The translations under genes were made by a program, and so were the position numbers. Under the pieces are notes generated by a model. It searched no databases and was not told the origin of the DNA. It was given only the letters and a program-made list of their open reading frames with translations. Below, one piece after another: positions 36,335-44,754 of a stretch of DNA of 64,000 nt. This DNA is from Brumimicrobium sp965659845 (GTDB lineage Bacteria; Bacteroidota; Bacteroidia; Flavobacteriales_D; Crocinitomicaceae), in contig CBFHXS010000002.1 of NCBI GenBank assembly GCA_965659845.1, forward strand, positions 23,886 through 87,885. Reading direction: 5' to 3'. Position 1 is the first letter of the stretch. Every line of letters starts with the position of its first letter.

Positions 36335-37756
36335 CTAGAAATAGTAATTCAACATAAGATTGAAGTGAAGCATATTTACCTTTTGAAAAACGAAATTAGG
36401 GTTGTCGTACGTATTTCCTTCTGCTATTTTAGAAACGACCAAAAGATGTGACTCCAGACCATTTAACCACTTCTTATGCTTGTATTTTAAGTCAACGTTT
36501 ACTTGAAAATAAGATGGTATAGCATATTTGTTAAGTTCTCTCTGTGTTAAGATGTCTGGCAATTGATAATAACCAGCACCTAAAGAAGCGAAAAATGGAC
36601 TTTTCTTTGGATTATATTTCACTCGAGTACTAAACGCATGCACGTCACCAAACCCTTCGTTTCTCTCGCGCGGAAGAAAAGTGAAAAAAGGATCTCTACC
36701 CCATTCCCTTGGGAATAAAAACTTACCGTGTTTCGTTATGCGATTATAATTTAGAGCAAAAGTCCATGATTTTTTTTGAACTCCAACCATTCCACCGAAA
36801 GTCATTGACTTTGCACCTCGTTCCGTATAGGATAAATCTGGATCACTGTTCCCACCATCGTTAATTGCATCTTGTCGCATAAACTGACCGCCATATAGGA
36901 ATGAGAACTTTTCTTTAACCGATGCTTTTCCTTTAACTTGAAGGAAAGCTGAGTTAATAATGTTATCAAGATAATAATCCCATAATTGTATATCTAACCC
37001 TTTTACAGGTTTGTAGTTTACTGAAAATACACCCAACCCACTGGACTGCAAATTACCTTTGTAATCTGCTGGAGACCCGCTTGTATTTCGACCCTGTGGG
37101 TAAAGTCCCATGGATTCATCAATTCGATACCATTTACTAGTACTTCGAGGAAATATACGATATAGCCAACCTCCTTCAAATTTCCACTTTTTTGTTGGTG
37201 CATAACCGTACCATAATCCTTCAACTGTTGTTGGACGCATACGCCCATCCTGAAGGTTTAAAAGAGGCGTATGTAGAAACTGTCTACCAAAAATTAATTG
37301 CCCCTTCTTAAAATTATACTTTAGGTAGAGTTCTTCATTTTGCGCTATATTTTTCGTTTGTCCCGGATTATCCACATCGAATAACCCCAATTCGTACCTA
37401 CTGATTTTATTGGTGATCGGATCAGGAATACTTAAGTCTGATGATGCGATGTCAAACATAGCAAAACCACTTACTGCGACTTGAAAGCCATGAAATAAAC
37501 CGGTTTCATAACGTAGACCCGTACCTATAGCGTTCGCATAATAGTCCGATAAACTACCATCATTTACAGAAAGAGAAGAATAATATCGCACACGCCCATC
37601 TATATCACCATTCTTGAATGCATATAATAAGGATGTAGTATCAGTTGTCGTTTTAGAATCTCCTTTCCAAAGAAATGGTTTTTTTAAAGGACCTTCTTGA
37701 GAAAAGGTATGAAATGAAATAAAGGCAAGAATTATTAAAGAAGTTATATATCTCAT
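36335..37756 (-). CDS. Outer membrane porin, OprD-like
   Basis: 473 residues from ATG 37756. Signal peptide (YITSLIILAFISFHTFS, cut after FSQ). About 16 barrel strands; features of the OprD/porin-D group: GDIDGRVRYYSSLSVND, GTGLRYETG, FGRQFLHTPLLNLQDGRM, FEGGWLYRIFPRS, ending HFNLMLNYYF. It begins 1 nt after the TsdA-like gene stop, so it is the last gene of the TetR-TsdA unit and probably admits the substrate of that system. Confidence 0.82.
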   Translation of the reverse strand: MRYITSLIILAFISFHTFSQEGPLKKPFLWKGDSKTTTDTTSLLYAFKNGDIDGRVRYYSSLSVNDGSLSDYYANAIGTGLRYETGLFHGFQVAVSGFAMFDIASSDLSIPDPITNKISRYELGLFDVDNPGQTKNIAQNEELYLKYNFKKGQLIFGRQFLHTPLLNLQDGRMRPTTVEGLWYGYAPTKKWKFEGGWLYRIFPRSTSKWYRIDESMGLYPQGRNTSGSPADYKGNLQSSGLGVFSVNYKPVKGLDIQLWDYYLDNIINSAFLQVKGKASVKEKFSFLYGGQFMRQDAINDGGNSDPDLSYTERGAKSMTFGGMVGVQKKSWTFALNYNRITKHGKFLFPREWGRDPFFTFLPRERNEGFGDVHAFSTRVKYNPKKSPFFASLGAGYYQLPDILTQRELNKYAIPSYFQVNVDLKYKHKKWLNGLESHLLVVSKIAEGNTYDNPNFVFQKVNMLHFNLMLNYYF

Positions 37757-37757
37757 A

Positions 37758-38807
37758 TTATTTATTTCTGGCATTTAGAATTTCTTTAAACGGACCATAT
37801 TTATGCTGTTGTTCTGAAAAGTCATCCGCATAAGGTCCGAACTGATGATCAATAGGTTTTTTAGTTAAATCTGGCCAATCATTTGGAGTTTCCAAGTGAG
37901 GTCTAGATTGAGATAAAATATATGCCGAGACATCCCATGTCTCAGCATCTGAAAGATTCGGAGCATTATGTTGGACCCCAAAAGGCATATTGTATTTAAC
38001 GTATCGTGCCATTTTTGTAATTCGAGAAAGCCCTGCTCCATCATTAAAGCTATGTTCTCCCCATAATGGTGGGTAAAGATACTCTACTTTATCTAAATTA
38101 AGTGCACCTTGACCGTCAGGCATATGGCATGAAGCACATTTATTATCATATACTATTTTTCCTTTTTCGGGATCTGCCGGTCTATCCAGATAAGCTACAT
38201 CCTTAAGCCCTGATCCTTCTGCTTTTTCGCCTTTGGGAACATTCGAGCCGATGTATTGAATATATGCTACCATAGCTTTCATCTCTTCGCTATCCGCATC
38301 CAACGCCTCTCCATTCATACTCCTTTCAAAACATCCATTTATACGCTCTGGAATACTAACCTCTGTTCCACTTCTTGGTCTGAACTTTGGGTATAGTGAA
38401 GCGACCGATCCATAATTATTACCAAACGTTTTAGTACCTCCCTGCAAATGACAATTTTGACAATTTAAGCCATTCGTTATCTTCTTTATTGATCCATTTG
38501 GACCAAAATACTTGGCTGTATGCACTATTAAATCTTTACCGTACATTATCTGCTCTCTGTACACAGAATCACGAATAAAGTCTGTATTGTAAGCACTCCA
38601 ATATGGATTAGAATTCTCTGTTGCTTTTGGCTTTTGATAAGGCGTCACCTCTCTATTCGTAGTCAATTGTGACAAGCTATCAGAAATTGCATCTTTATTA
38701 ATTATCAAAACAGGTATAATAATAAGTGCTAAGAAGAGAATAAAGGTCAAACGATTAAGTCGTGTTGTAGCATGCAATAATTCATCGCGATCATAAGATT
38801 CTTTCAT
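37758..38807 (-). CDS. tsdA: TsdA-like dihaem c-type cytochrome (thiosulfate dehydrogenase family), membrane-anchored
   Basis: 349 residues from ATG 38807 (AAGGA lies just upstream; 12 further codons upstream overlap the promoter). N-terminal membrane anchor (~20-37). Two haem sites: CQNCH (C116-H120) and CASCH (C224-H228). Between them is the TsdA signature: KFRPRSGTEVSIPERINGCFERSMNG, whose Cys159 is the candidate axial thiolate, and EEMKAMVAYIQYIG. The second domain has PPLWGEHSFNDGAGLSR. TsdA oxidises thiosulfate to tetrathionate, or runs the reverse, at the periplasmic side; direction cannot be told. A short peptide-free gap separates it from the porin. Alternative: other SoxA-like dihaem cytochrome. 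Confidence 0.8.
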   Translation of the reverse strand: MKESYDRDELLHATTRLNRLTFILFLALIIIPVLIINKDAISDSLSQLTTNREVTPYQKPKATENSNPYWSAYNTDFIRDSVYREQIMYGKDLIVHTAKYFGPNGSIKKITNGLNCQNCHLQGGTKTFGNNYGSVASLYPKFRPRSGTEVSIPERINGCFERSMNGEALDADSEEMKAMVAYIQYIGSNVPKGEKAEGSGLKDVAYLDRPADPEKGKIVYDNKCASCHMPDGQGALNLDKVEYLYPPLWGEHSFNDGAGLSRITKMARYVKYNMPFGVQHNAPNLSDAETWDVSAYILSQSRPHLETPNDWPDLTKKPIDHQFGPYADDFSEQQHKYGPFKEILNARNK

Positions 38808-38827
38808 TTTCCTTCGTTTTACTGAAG

Positions 38828-38873
38828 CAAAGATACGCGTCAACTAGCGCTGATTTAGTAACAATTGTAACAA
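38828..38873 (-). promoter_or_regulatory. TsdA promoter with TAACAA direct repeats
   Basis: The minus-strand -7 element TATCTTTG is at 38835-38828, 20 nt before ATG 38807. Upstream, GTAACAA occurs twice at 9-nt spacing (+ strand 38858-38864 and 38867-38873). The TAACAA core matches the half-sites of the TetR operator candidate at 40261-40288, so the same regulator may bind here. Confidence 0.45.
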
Positions 38874-38938
38874 ATGGATCGAGGTTGTTTCCTATCAAAG
38901 CCTATATTGAAGCAACTTTATAAGGTATAAGAATCTAC

Positions 38939-39226
38939 TTATTTCATAAGGATCGCCTCACTTTCATCCTCAGCAACCAACCAATGCTTAACATTAGTTT
39001 CTATTTCTACGAAATCTCCCGAATTCAAGCTTACTTTAGTCGCTCTTTCGTCTTCATAGATGATTGATCCTTTTACACATAGCAATAAAGCAGGTACTTT
39101 GGTTGTATGCTCTTTCAGCTCTCCATCTTTTTTTAAGTGAATAGCAACGACTTTACCCTCTACACTATTGAACAACTGTTTTGCTGAGAGTGATTTTTCA
39201 GAATTATGAAATGTTTTAAGATTCAT
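38939..39226 (-). CDS. Small cupin-domain protein
   Basis: 95 residues from ATG 39226; the in-frame extension to 39316 lies inside the preceding gene. One cupin barrel: AIHLKKDGELKEHTTKVPALLLCVKGSI... with motif 1 G-x5-H (HTTKVPA) and motif 2 near LNSGDFVEIETNVKHW (His). It begins 1 nt after the stop of the lipoprotein gene. A sensor or binding role in the TetR cluster is likely; metal and ligand are unknown. Confidence 0.78.
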   Translation of the reverse strand: MNLKTFHNSEKSLSAKQLFNSVEGKVVAIHLKKDGELKEHTTKVPALLLCVKGSIIYEDERATKVSLNSGDFVEIETNVKHWLVAEDESEAILMK

Positions 39227-39227
39227 G

Positions 39228-39674
39228 TTATTCAAAGAATTTATGAAATGTTGCAAATGATTTATTGAGCTGATTATAGATTCTACTTCCCTCCTCTTTA
39301 TTACTCGATTTACCAAGTTCTTTAATCAATTCTATGTGAGGGTGCAACCATTTGTGTAATTCATCATGTGATTCCCCATCCATGGTGCAACTCTGAATAA
39401 GATTATTGGTGTGCTTCATCATCTCTTCAGAAAGCATTTGATAATCTTCCTCCTTGAAGTTCTTAAATACTAACTCACTCTTTTCAATATGCGGTAACAT
39501 TTCTTCATTCACTTTCCATTTATTACCATCGTTCAAAAGAATGGGCGCTTCGTGTTTCATTGTTTGATGAGCATTCGTTGATTCGCTTTCATTATGGGAG
39601 TTCTTCTCATCACTCGTACAATTTGAAAATAGCAAGCTCAGTAAGGCCGTCAATACTATTAATTCTCTCTTCAT
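39228..39674 (-). CDS. Small His-rich helical lipoprotein
   Basis: 148 residues. Lipobox LLFSNC (Cys19). After a short His/Asn/Ser spacer come helices with conserved-looking segments NDGNKWKVNEEMLPHIEKSE, SCTMDGESHDELHKWLHPHIELI and AYATFHKFFE-type ending. Seven or more His and a central Cys suggest metal or haem contacts, but no CxxCH is present. Related hypothetical lipoproteins are common in Flavobacteriia near metal/redox genes (from memory). Start overlaps the tetR stop (ATGA). Confidence 0.75.
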   Translation of the reverse strand: MKRELIVLTALLSLLFSNCTSDEKNSHNESESTNAHQTMKHEAPILLNDGNKWKVNEEMLPHIEKSELVFKNFKEEDYQMLSEEMMKHTNNLIQSCTMDGESHDELHKWLHPHIELIKELGKSSNKEEGSRIYNQLNKSFATFHKFFE

Positions 39675-40261
39675 GATTTCTTAGTTATTAGTTTTAATAA
39701 AGACTGGATTGTGGTGTTTCCACGTATTGTTATATCGTACTCGAAACCTGAACGTCTCCAGTTAAACATTTGTAATCGGACAGCCCCCATTACGATATGC
39801 ATCACTTCTTGGGTTGAAATATCACTTGTGAACACCTTTTTTTGCTTACCAGCAGTTATAATTGGCATCAAAAACTTCTTTTTAGTTTCCATAACCTGAT
39901 GAATCCCTTCTCTGATGCGTTCACTTTTATCAAATAAACCATCACTAAAAACGGCGATAACAAAATGATTTCTTTCCTTAAAGAAGTCGAATTGGCTCCT
40001 AAATAAAAGCTCTAAGTTATACGCCGGATCATCTTCCAAAAAATCCAATTGAGAAAAACGCTCCTCCATAGATTCTGATAAATAATGGAGCATCGAAACG
40101 ATAATATCTTCTTTACTGCTAAAGTGACGGTATATTGCAGCTTCAGAAAACTCCATTTTCAAAGCTAATTTCTTTGTAGTTAATCCACTTATGCCTTCAG
40201 ATGTAAGTATTCTACTTGCGACATCAATTATCTGTATTTGCCTATCTGTTCTAGCTTTCAT
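39671..40261 (-). CDS. TetR-family transcriptional regulator
   Basis: 196 residues from ATG 40261 (upstream TTG/ATG codons lie in the operator). N-terminal TetR helix-turn-helix: IQIIDVASRILTSEGISGLTTKKLALKMEFSEAAIYRHFSSKEDIIV. The C-terminal ligand domain has no family signature beyond RLQMFNWRRSGF. It starts the unit tetR-lipoprotein-cupin, with tsdA and porin behind it. A perfect inverted repeat covers its promoter, so autorepression is likely. Confidence 0.93.
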   Translation of the reverse strand: MKARTDRQIQIIDVASRILTSEGISGLTTKKLALKMEFSEAAIYRHFSSKEDIIVSMLHYLSESMEERFSQLDFLEDDPAYNLELLFRSQFDFFKERNHFVIAVFSDGLFDKSERIREGIHQVMETKKKFLMPIITAGKQKKVFTSDISTQEVMHIVMGAVRLQMFNWRRSGFEYDITIRGNTTIQSLLKLITKKS

Positions 40262-40293
40262 TGTTAGTTTGTAAGTAATCACTAACAAAGATA
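40261..40293 (-). promoter_or_regulatory. Candidate TetR operator overlapping the -7 element
   Basis: Perfect 8-bp inverted repeat TTGTTAGT (40261-40268) / ACTAACAA (40281-40288), 12-nt centre, touching the tetR start codon. The minus-strand -7 element TATCTTTG is at 40293-40286, so a bound dimer would block the promoter. The same octamer TATCTTTG is used by tsdA at 38828. Confidence 0.6.
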
Positions 40294-40342
40294 AGACTAC
40301 ATTATTGATCTACAAGTGGTTGCTTTAAATTTCACTTCGTTT

Positions 40343-41401
40343 TTACATCCACTCATCGATGAGTGCGAATACAAGTTGATCCATAAATGAAGCATTAGGA
40401 TGCGCATATGATATATTTGATAGAATGATGACTCCTCTTTTTGTTTTAGAATCGAGTACAAGAGAGGACAGATAACCACCAGTAGCTCCATTGTGCCATA
40501 AATACTCTTTATCCTTAATAATGTGCCAACCTAATGCAAGGTTTATTTCATCCGATTCAAATGTCTTTTGTTGAAGTAATTCTATCTCTGCAGTAGTATC
40601 ATTTAACTGTGACTCCATGAACTTTAACATATCGGAAACATTAGATTTGATGCCACCCGCTCCAGCCAAAACATTAAAATCCCAATTTTCAGCAATTCCT
40701 CCCGATATATTTAGTCCATTAACCAATTCATCCTCATCATAATGACTTAACTGTGTTGATGACATCTCCATTTTTAACCCATCGAAAAGCTGATCTTGAA
40801 GAGCTTCTTCATACGTCACGTTTAAATTTTGACATAATAAATAACCTAGAAGCCCTGCCCCTAAATTTGAATAAGCATATCTCTCTCCAGGGTTTGACAA
40901 TAACTCCATACCTTCTTCCAAATAAGAAATAAGTGCTTGTTTGTCATAATTCACATACGGATTTCTTGGAGTTCTTGCCATATATTCAAAAAGATTACCC
41001 GGTAGACGAGGAAGCCCGGATGTGTGATTAGACAGCATTTCATAGGTAATAGGGGTAGTCACATTCCAATCTATGTCTAAATCATTCTGAATTGTGTCGG
41101 TCAATTTGAGTTTTCCTAGTTCTATAGCTTTAGTCAAAAGGTAAGAAGTAAAAACCTTTGATATTGAGCCAATTTCAAAAACAAGGTTTGAATTCTCAAC
41201 ATCTTTCCATTTTCTCTTTTTATAAACTCCATAGGTGAATATGGTATCTCCCTTAATGAAACCTATTGATAGTTGAGTATTCTTCGGATATTCCTTATCC
41301 TTCAACTCGTCTTTAACAAATTGTTTTAACGCTATGCTTTTATCCTGCGCACTTAGTGAAGTTATTGAGCAGATCATCAGCAGTAATTGAACTATTTTCA
41401 T
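40343..41401 (-). CDS. Serine beta-lactamase-family hydrolase (class C/DD-peptidase-like)
   Basis: 352 residues. Signal peptide (VQLLLMICSITSLSAQ). Catalytic motifs of the class C fold: SISK (in FEIGSISKVFTS; Ser nucleophile and Lys), YSN (YAYSNLGAGLLGYLL) and HNG (LWHNGATGGY, replacing KTG). Family members range from true AmpC enzymes to esterases and DD-carboxypeptidases. The HNG third motif argues against a typical AmpC, so an esterase/peptidase role is more likely. Upstream of, and in the same direction as, the TetR locus, but separated by about 80 bp. Confidence 0.88.
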   Translation of the reverse strand: MKIVQLLLMICSITSLSAQDKSIALKQFVKDELKDKEYPKNTQLSIGFIKGDTIFTYGVYKKRKWKDVENSNLVFEIGSISKVFTSYLLTKAIELGKLKLTDTIQNDLDIDWNVTTPITYEMLSNHTSGLPRLPGNLFEYMARTPRNPYVNYDKQALISYLEEGMELLSNPGERYAYSNLGAGLLGYLLCQNLNVTYEEALQDQLFDGLKMEMSSTQLSHYDEDELVNGLNISGGIAENWDFNVLAGAGGIKSNVSDMLKFMESQLNDTTAEIELLQQKTFESDEINLALGWHIIKDKEYLWHNGATGGYLSSLVLDSKTKRGVIILSNISYAHPNASFMDQLVFALIDEWM

Positions 41402-41549
41402 CTTGTGTATATAAACATTGAACTCTCTAAATTAATGGTAATTGAATAGCGCAAATTGTATGAGCGCTCTTTTACCACACACGCTGCTGTTAAAAAAGGT
41501 TAAGCAGGTTCCTTATATTTAGATATACTTTTACTTTAGAACAAAAAAA

Positions 41550-43178
41550 TTGCGCAGAATTCGCATCAAAAATATTGCATTTCTTACCAGTGCAGCACTG
41601 CTAGTGCTTGTAAGCCTTCAACTCTATCATGCAGTTCAATTATATGAACAGAAATCAGAAGAATTTAGTACTTCAATAGACAATATTTTATCTAAAGTGG
41701 CCATACGTCATGAAAAGGCTTCAGACCTCCAGCGTTACTCTTCATTTTTTAGTAATGACTTCAGCGGTCAATATAAAAAGGCTTTAAAACAAGAATTTCA
41801 AAACCTCGTGCCAGTAAGGGAATCTGTTTCTATTACCGATACCATAATCTATGAACAGGGTGAAAGACGGAAATATCTTTATATAACAGGTGAGTCTTAT
41901 GATTCTTTAACTGACGTAAAAGCAAAACACAGTGTTCTTGCCAGAGATATTAGTGAACTTGGGAATCTGATGAGGTCTGGGAAACGTAACGTAAACAATT
42001 CTGATTCCACGGATCTTGCTTATCAATTGGATAAGCGCGTAATCACCACTTTATTTAAAAAATCCAAATACATAAATGAGTTAATGGTGAATGCTTTTCG
42101 AACGAGTGGCTTTTTAGAACCCAGTCAGCGGGTTAACATAGCATTTCTTGACTCAGTTATTTCGAAAACATTTGAGTACGAAAACTTGAATACCACTTAT
42201 AATTATGCGATTTCCAATGCCAAAGGTGAGATTGTTAAATTCCCTTCTTACACTGAGCGATACAATCTTGCAATAGATCAAGAAAAGGCTAAAAAAGTAA
42301 GGTTATTCCCTGGCAATATTTTCGATGAAGCGCTAACGTTAAACGTTTCTTTTCCTAAGAAGAACTCTGTTTTATTCAATGAAATGTGGCTTACTCTAAC
42401 TGTGAGTATATTGCTCATTGCTTTAGTTGTTATCTCTTTTTACGTAATGTTTAAAACCATAATTGGCCAGAGACGACTGGCAGAAGTTAAAAACGATTTT
42501 ATATCAAACATGACACATGAATTCAAAACACCTATAAGTACAATTTCACTTGCGTGCGAGGCCATGAATGATACTGACATGACGAATGAAGATACGAAAG
42601 CTGTATCTCCATACGTTAAAATGATACAAGAGGAAAATAGTAGATTAGGAATATTAGTAGAACAAATTTTAAAAAGTGCAGTACTCGACAAGGGTGAGTT
42701 AAAATTGAAAAAAGAACAGCTTGAGCTTAATGAAATTGTTAGTAAGGCAGTACAGAAATCAAAAATCAGAATCCCTGAAGATAAAGGGGGTATAGAATTA
42801 GAACAAGCAACAGGAATGCTCTACTTTACCGGTGATCCAGTTCATGCGTCAAATCTAATTTCCAACTTGATAGATAATGCGATAAAATACAGTAAAGAGC
42901 AAGTAGATATCACCGTAATCACTCGAAAAATGGATAGTGGTGATTATCAGGTAGAAGTTACCGATAAAGGAATTGGAATAAAAAATGAGCACATTGATAA
43001 AATATTTGATAAATTATATCGTGTTCCTACTGGGAACATCCACAACGTTAAAGGCTTCGGATTGGGGCTGAGTTACGTTAAGGCAATTGCCGATATGGAA
43101 AACTGGAAAATCAACGTAAAAAGTAAATTTGGAGAAGGTTCAACTTTTACACTAACTATTAAAAATCAAAAATCATGA
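41550..43178 (+). CDS. Two-component sensor histidine kinase (RprX-like)
   Basis: 542 residues beginning at TTG 41550 (no ATG fits). Two membrane helices (~8-28 and ~278-300) bracket a ~250-residue periplasmic domain. The kinase core has the H box MTHEFKTPISTISLACEAMN (His ~323), N box NLISNLIDNAIKYS, G1 VTDKGIGI, F box and G2 GFGLGLSYV. Domain plan and size match the RprX kinase of Bacteroides. The response regulator gene starts with overlapping ATGA. Signal unknown. Confidence 0.9.
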   Translation: MRRIRIKNIAFLTSAALLVLVSLQLYHAVQLYEQKSEEFSTSIDNILSKVAIRHEKASDLQRYSSFFSNDFSGQYKKALKQEFQNLVPVRESVSITDTIIYEQGERRKYLYITGESYDSLTDVKAKHSVLARDISELGNLMRSGKRNVNNSDSTDLAYQLDKRVITTLFKKSKYINELMVNAFRTSGFLEPSQRVNIAFLDSVISKTFEYENLNTTYNYAISNAKGEIVKFPSYTERYNLAIDQEKAKKVRLFPGNIFDEALTLNVSFPKKNSVLFNEMWLTLTVSILLIALVVISFYVMFKTIIGQRRLAEVKNDFISNMTHEFKTPISTISLACEAMNDTDMTNEDTKAVSPYVKMIQEENSRLGILVEQILKSAVLDKGELKLKKEQLELNEIVSKAVQKSKIRIPEDKGGIELEQATGMLYFTGDPVHASNLISNLIDNAIKYSKEQVDITVITRKMDSGDYQVEVTDKGIGIKNEHIDKIFDKLYRVPTGNIHNVKGFGLGLSYVKAIADMENWKINVKSKFGEGSTFTLTIKNQKS

Positions 43179-43870
43179 GTAACAAGACTAAAATATTACT
43201 AGCAGAAGACGACAATAACCTAGGTTCTTTGCTGGATTCATTTATCAAAGCTAAAGGATATGACGTCGAATTAGCAAGAAACGGAAAGATTGCATTAGAG
43301 AAGTTCAATGAAGGTAATTTTCAATTTGTGATTCTAGACGTAATGATGCCAGAGATGGATGGTTTTACTGTTGCTAAAGAGATTAGAAGTGTTGATACAA
43401 AAGTCCCTATTTTGTTCTTAACAGCAAAAACCATGAAGGAGGACAAACTTGAAGGTTTTGCTTTGGGTGCTGATGACTACTTGACTAAACCTTTTAGCAT
43501 GGAGGAGCTTGTTGCTCGTATCGAAGCTATATTGAAAAGAACTTCGAGCACCGATCAACCTATAAACACCACTTTTACAATTGGTAAGTTTAGTTTCGAC
43601 CCTGAAACACGAATGTTAAGAAACGGTGATAATGAAAGTAAACTCACGACTAAAGAAAATCACCTATTGAAGCTATTAGCCAAGAATAAAAACGAGGTAC
43701 TTGACAGACAAGCAGCATTGCGATCAATATGGGGTGATGATAATTATTTCAATGGAAGAAGTATGGATGTCTATATTGCTAAACTTAGGAAGATTCTAAA
43801 AGAAGATAACTCCATCGAGATCATGAATGTTCATGGAAGAGGCTTCAAATTAATCGATCAAACGACTTAA
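43175..43870 (+). CDS. OmpR-family response regulator (RprY-like)
   Basis: 231 residues. Receiver domain with the acidic pair EDD, phospho-acceptor Asp in VILDVMMPEMDGF, Thr in LFLTAKT and Lys in LTKPFSMEELVARI. The C-terminal winged helix is of the OmpR/PhoB type: LTTKENHLLKLLAKN, DNYFNGRSMDVYIAKLRK, VHGRGFKL. Overlaps the kinase stop by 4 nt (ATGA). A TonB-like gene follows on the same strand after 120 bp. Confidence 0.93.
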   Translation: MSNKTKILLAEDDNNLGSLLDSFIKAKGYDVELARNGKIALEKFNEGNFQFVILDVMMPEMDGFTVAKEIRSVDTKVPILFLTAKTMKEDKLEGFALGADDYLTKPFSMEELVARIEAILKRTSSTDQPINTTFTIGKFSFDPETRMLRNGDNESKLTTKENHLLKLLAKNKNEVLDRQAALRSIWGDDNYFNGRSMDVYIAKLRKILKEDNSIEIMNVHGRGFKLIDQTT

Positions 43871-43990
43871 TTCTGGTAAAAAGTTAATTTTTCGTTAAAT
43901 CAGATTTGCCTGTACCTCTCTGAAACTCTAGCTTTCCGCTATTGGCATGAGTTTTGGACTATTTCAATCATAATTTAAAAAACTATAATT

Positions 43991-44701
43991 ATGATCGCGA
44001 AAAAAAATCCAAAGTTTAACGAGGACAACAGAAGAGGAATTTACTTCCAACTTGGTCTCTTGGTGGTAAGTGCATCTGTAATGATGGCATTTACTTGGAG
44101 AAGTCCTATTCATGTGGAAAACCACATACCTAAAGTATCTGAATCGGCTGAAATACCCGAGATTCAAATTCAAAAAAAGATCGATAAACCAAAAGTTATC
44201 GAACCTAAAGTTGAGAAACTCAAGCCGAAAAAAACGGTAGAACTTAGAAAGACAAAGGATCTTAATCAAAAGCTTAAAACATCAAAGAATAAAGACATAG
44301 ATGAAAAGTCAAAGATCAATGACGAAACATTTAAAAATATAATTGATGGAAAATTTGACATCGGTGACGGAGTAAGACCAGAAATGGATGAAGTGGTTAA
44401 GTTTCCAAAGAAAGAAGCTCAATTCAAGGGAAGCTGGTTAGGATTCTTAAAGAAAACAGTGGTTTATCCAGTGTATTCTCAACAAGTTGGTGACCAAGGC
44501 AAAATATACGTTACTTTCATCGTAGAAACAGATGGGTCTATTACTCAAGTGAAAGTGATGAATAAAAACACCCCAATAGAACTTCAAAAAGAAGCGCTAA
44601 GAGTAGTTCGATCTGCTCCAGATTGGATTCCTGGAATTGACGAAAATGGAGAATATGTGAGAACGAATAAGAATGTTATGATCAATTTTGTACTTCACTA
44701 G
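43991..44701 (+). CDS. TonB-like protein (second copy)
   Basis: 236 residues. N-terminal membrane helix (GIYFQLGLLVVSASVMMAF), then a Lys-rich spacer (~60-125) instead of the Pro/Glu spacer of the copy at 16.7 kb, and a C-terminal TonB domain (FPKKEAQFKGSWLGFLKK, QGKIYVTFIVETDGSITQV, PELQKEALRVVRSAPDW-like, VMINFVLH). The Lys-rich linker is unusual for TonB. No ExbBD or receptor gene is next to it. Followed by a terminator. Confidence 0.83.
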   Translation: MIAKKNPKFNEDNRRGIYFQLGLLVVSASVMMAFTWRSPIHVENHIPKVSESAEIPEIQIQKKIDKPKVIEPKVEKLKPKKTVELRKTKDLNQKLKTSKNKDIDEKSKINDETFKNIIDGKFDIGDGVRPEMDEVVKFPKKEAQFKGSWLGFLKKTVVYPVYSQQVGDQGKIYVTFIVETDGSITQVKVMNKNTPIELQKEALRVVRSAPDWIPGIDENGEYVRTNKNVMINFVLH

Positions 44702-44722
44702 TACTATTCAAAACAATGTAAT

Positions 44723-44754
44723 AAAGGGAGTGTCGTTGATGCTCCCTTTTTTTG
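44723..44754. terminator. Intrinsic terminator between convergent genes
   Basis: Stem AAAGGGAG (44723-44730) / CTCCCTTT (44742-44749) plus weaker inner pairs, T-run on the right. It ends 1 bp before the stop of the orphan kinase gene. Confidence 0.9.

Noticed and set aside
40297..40491. 64-codon frame overlapping the beta-lactamase-family gene
   Set aside because: Same-strand shadow within the 3' part of the larger gene.
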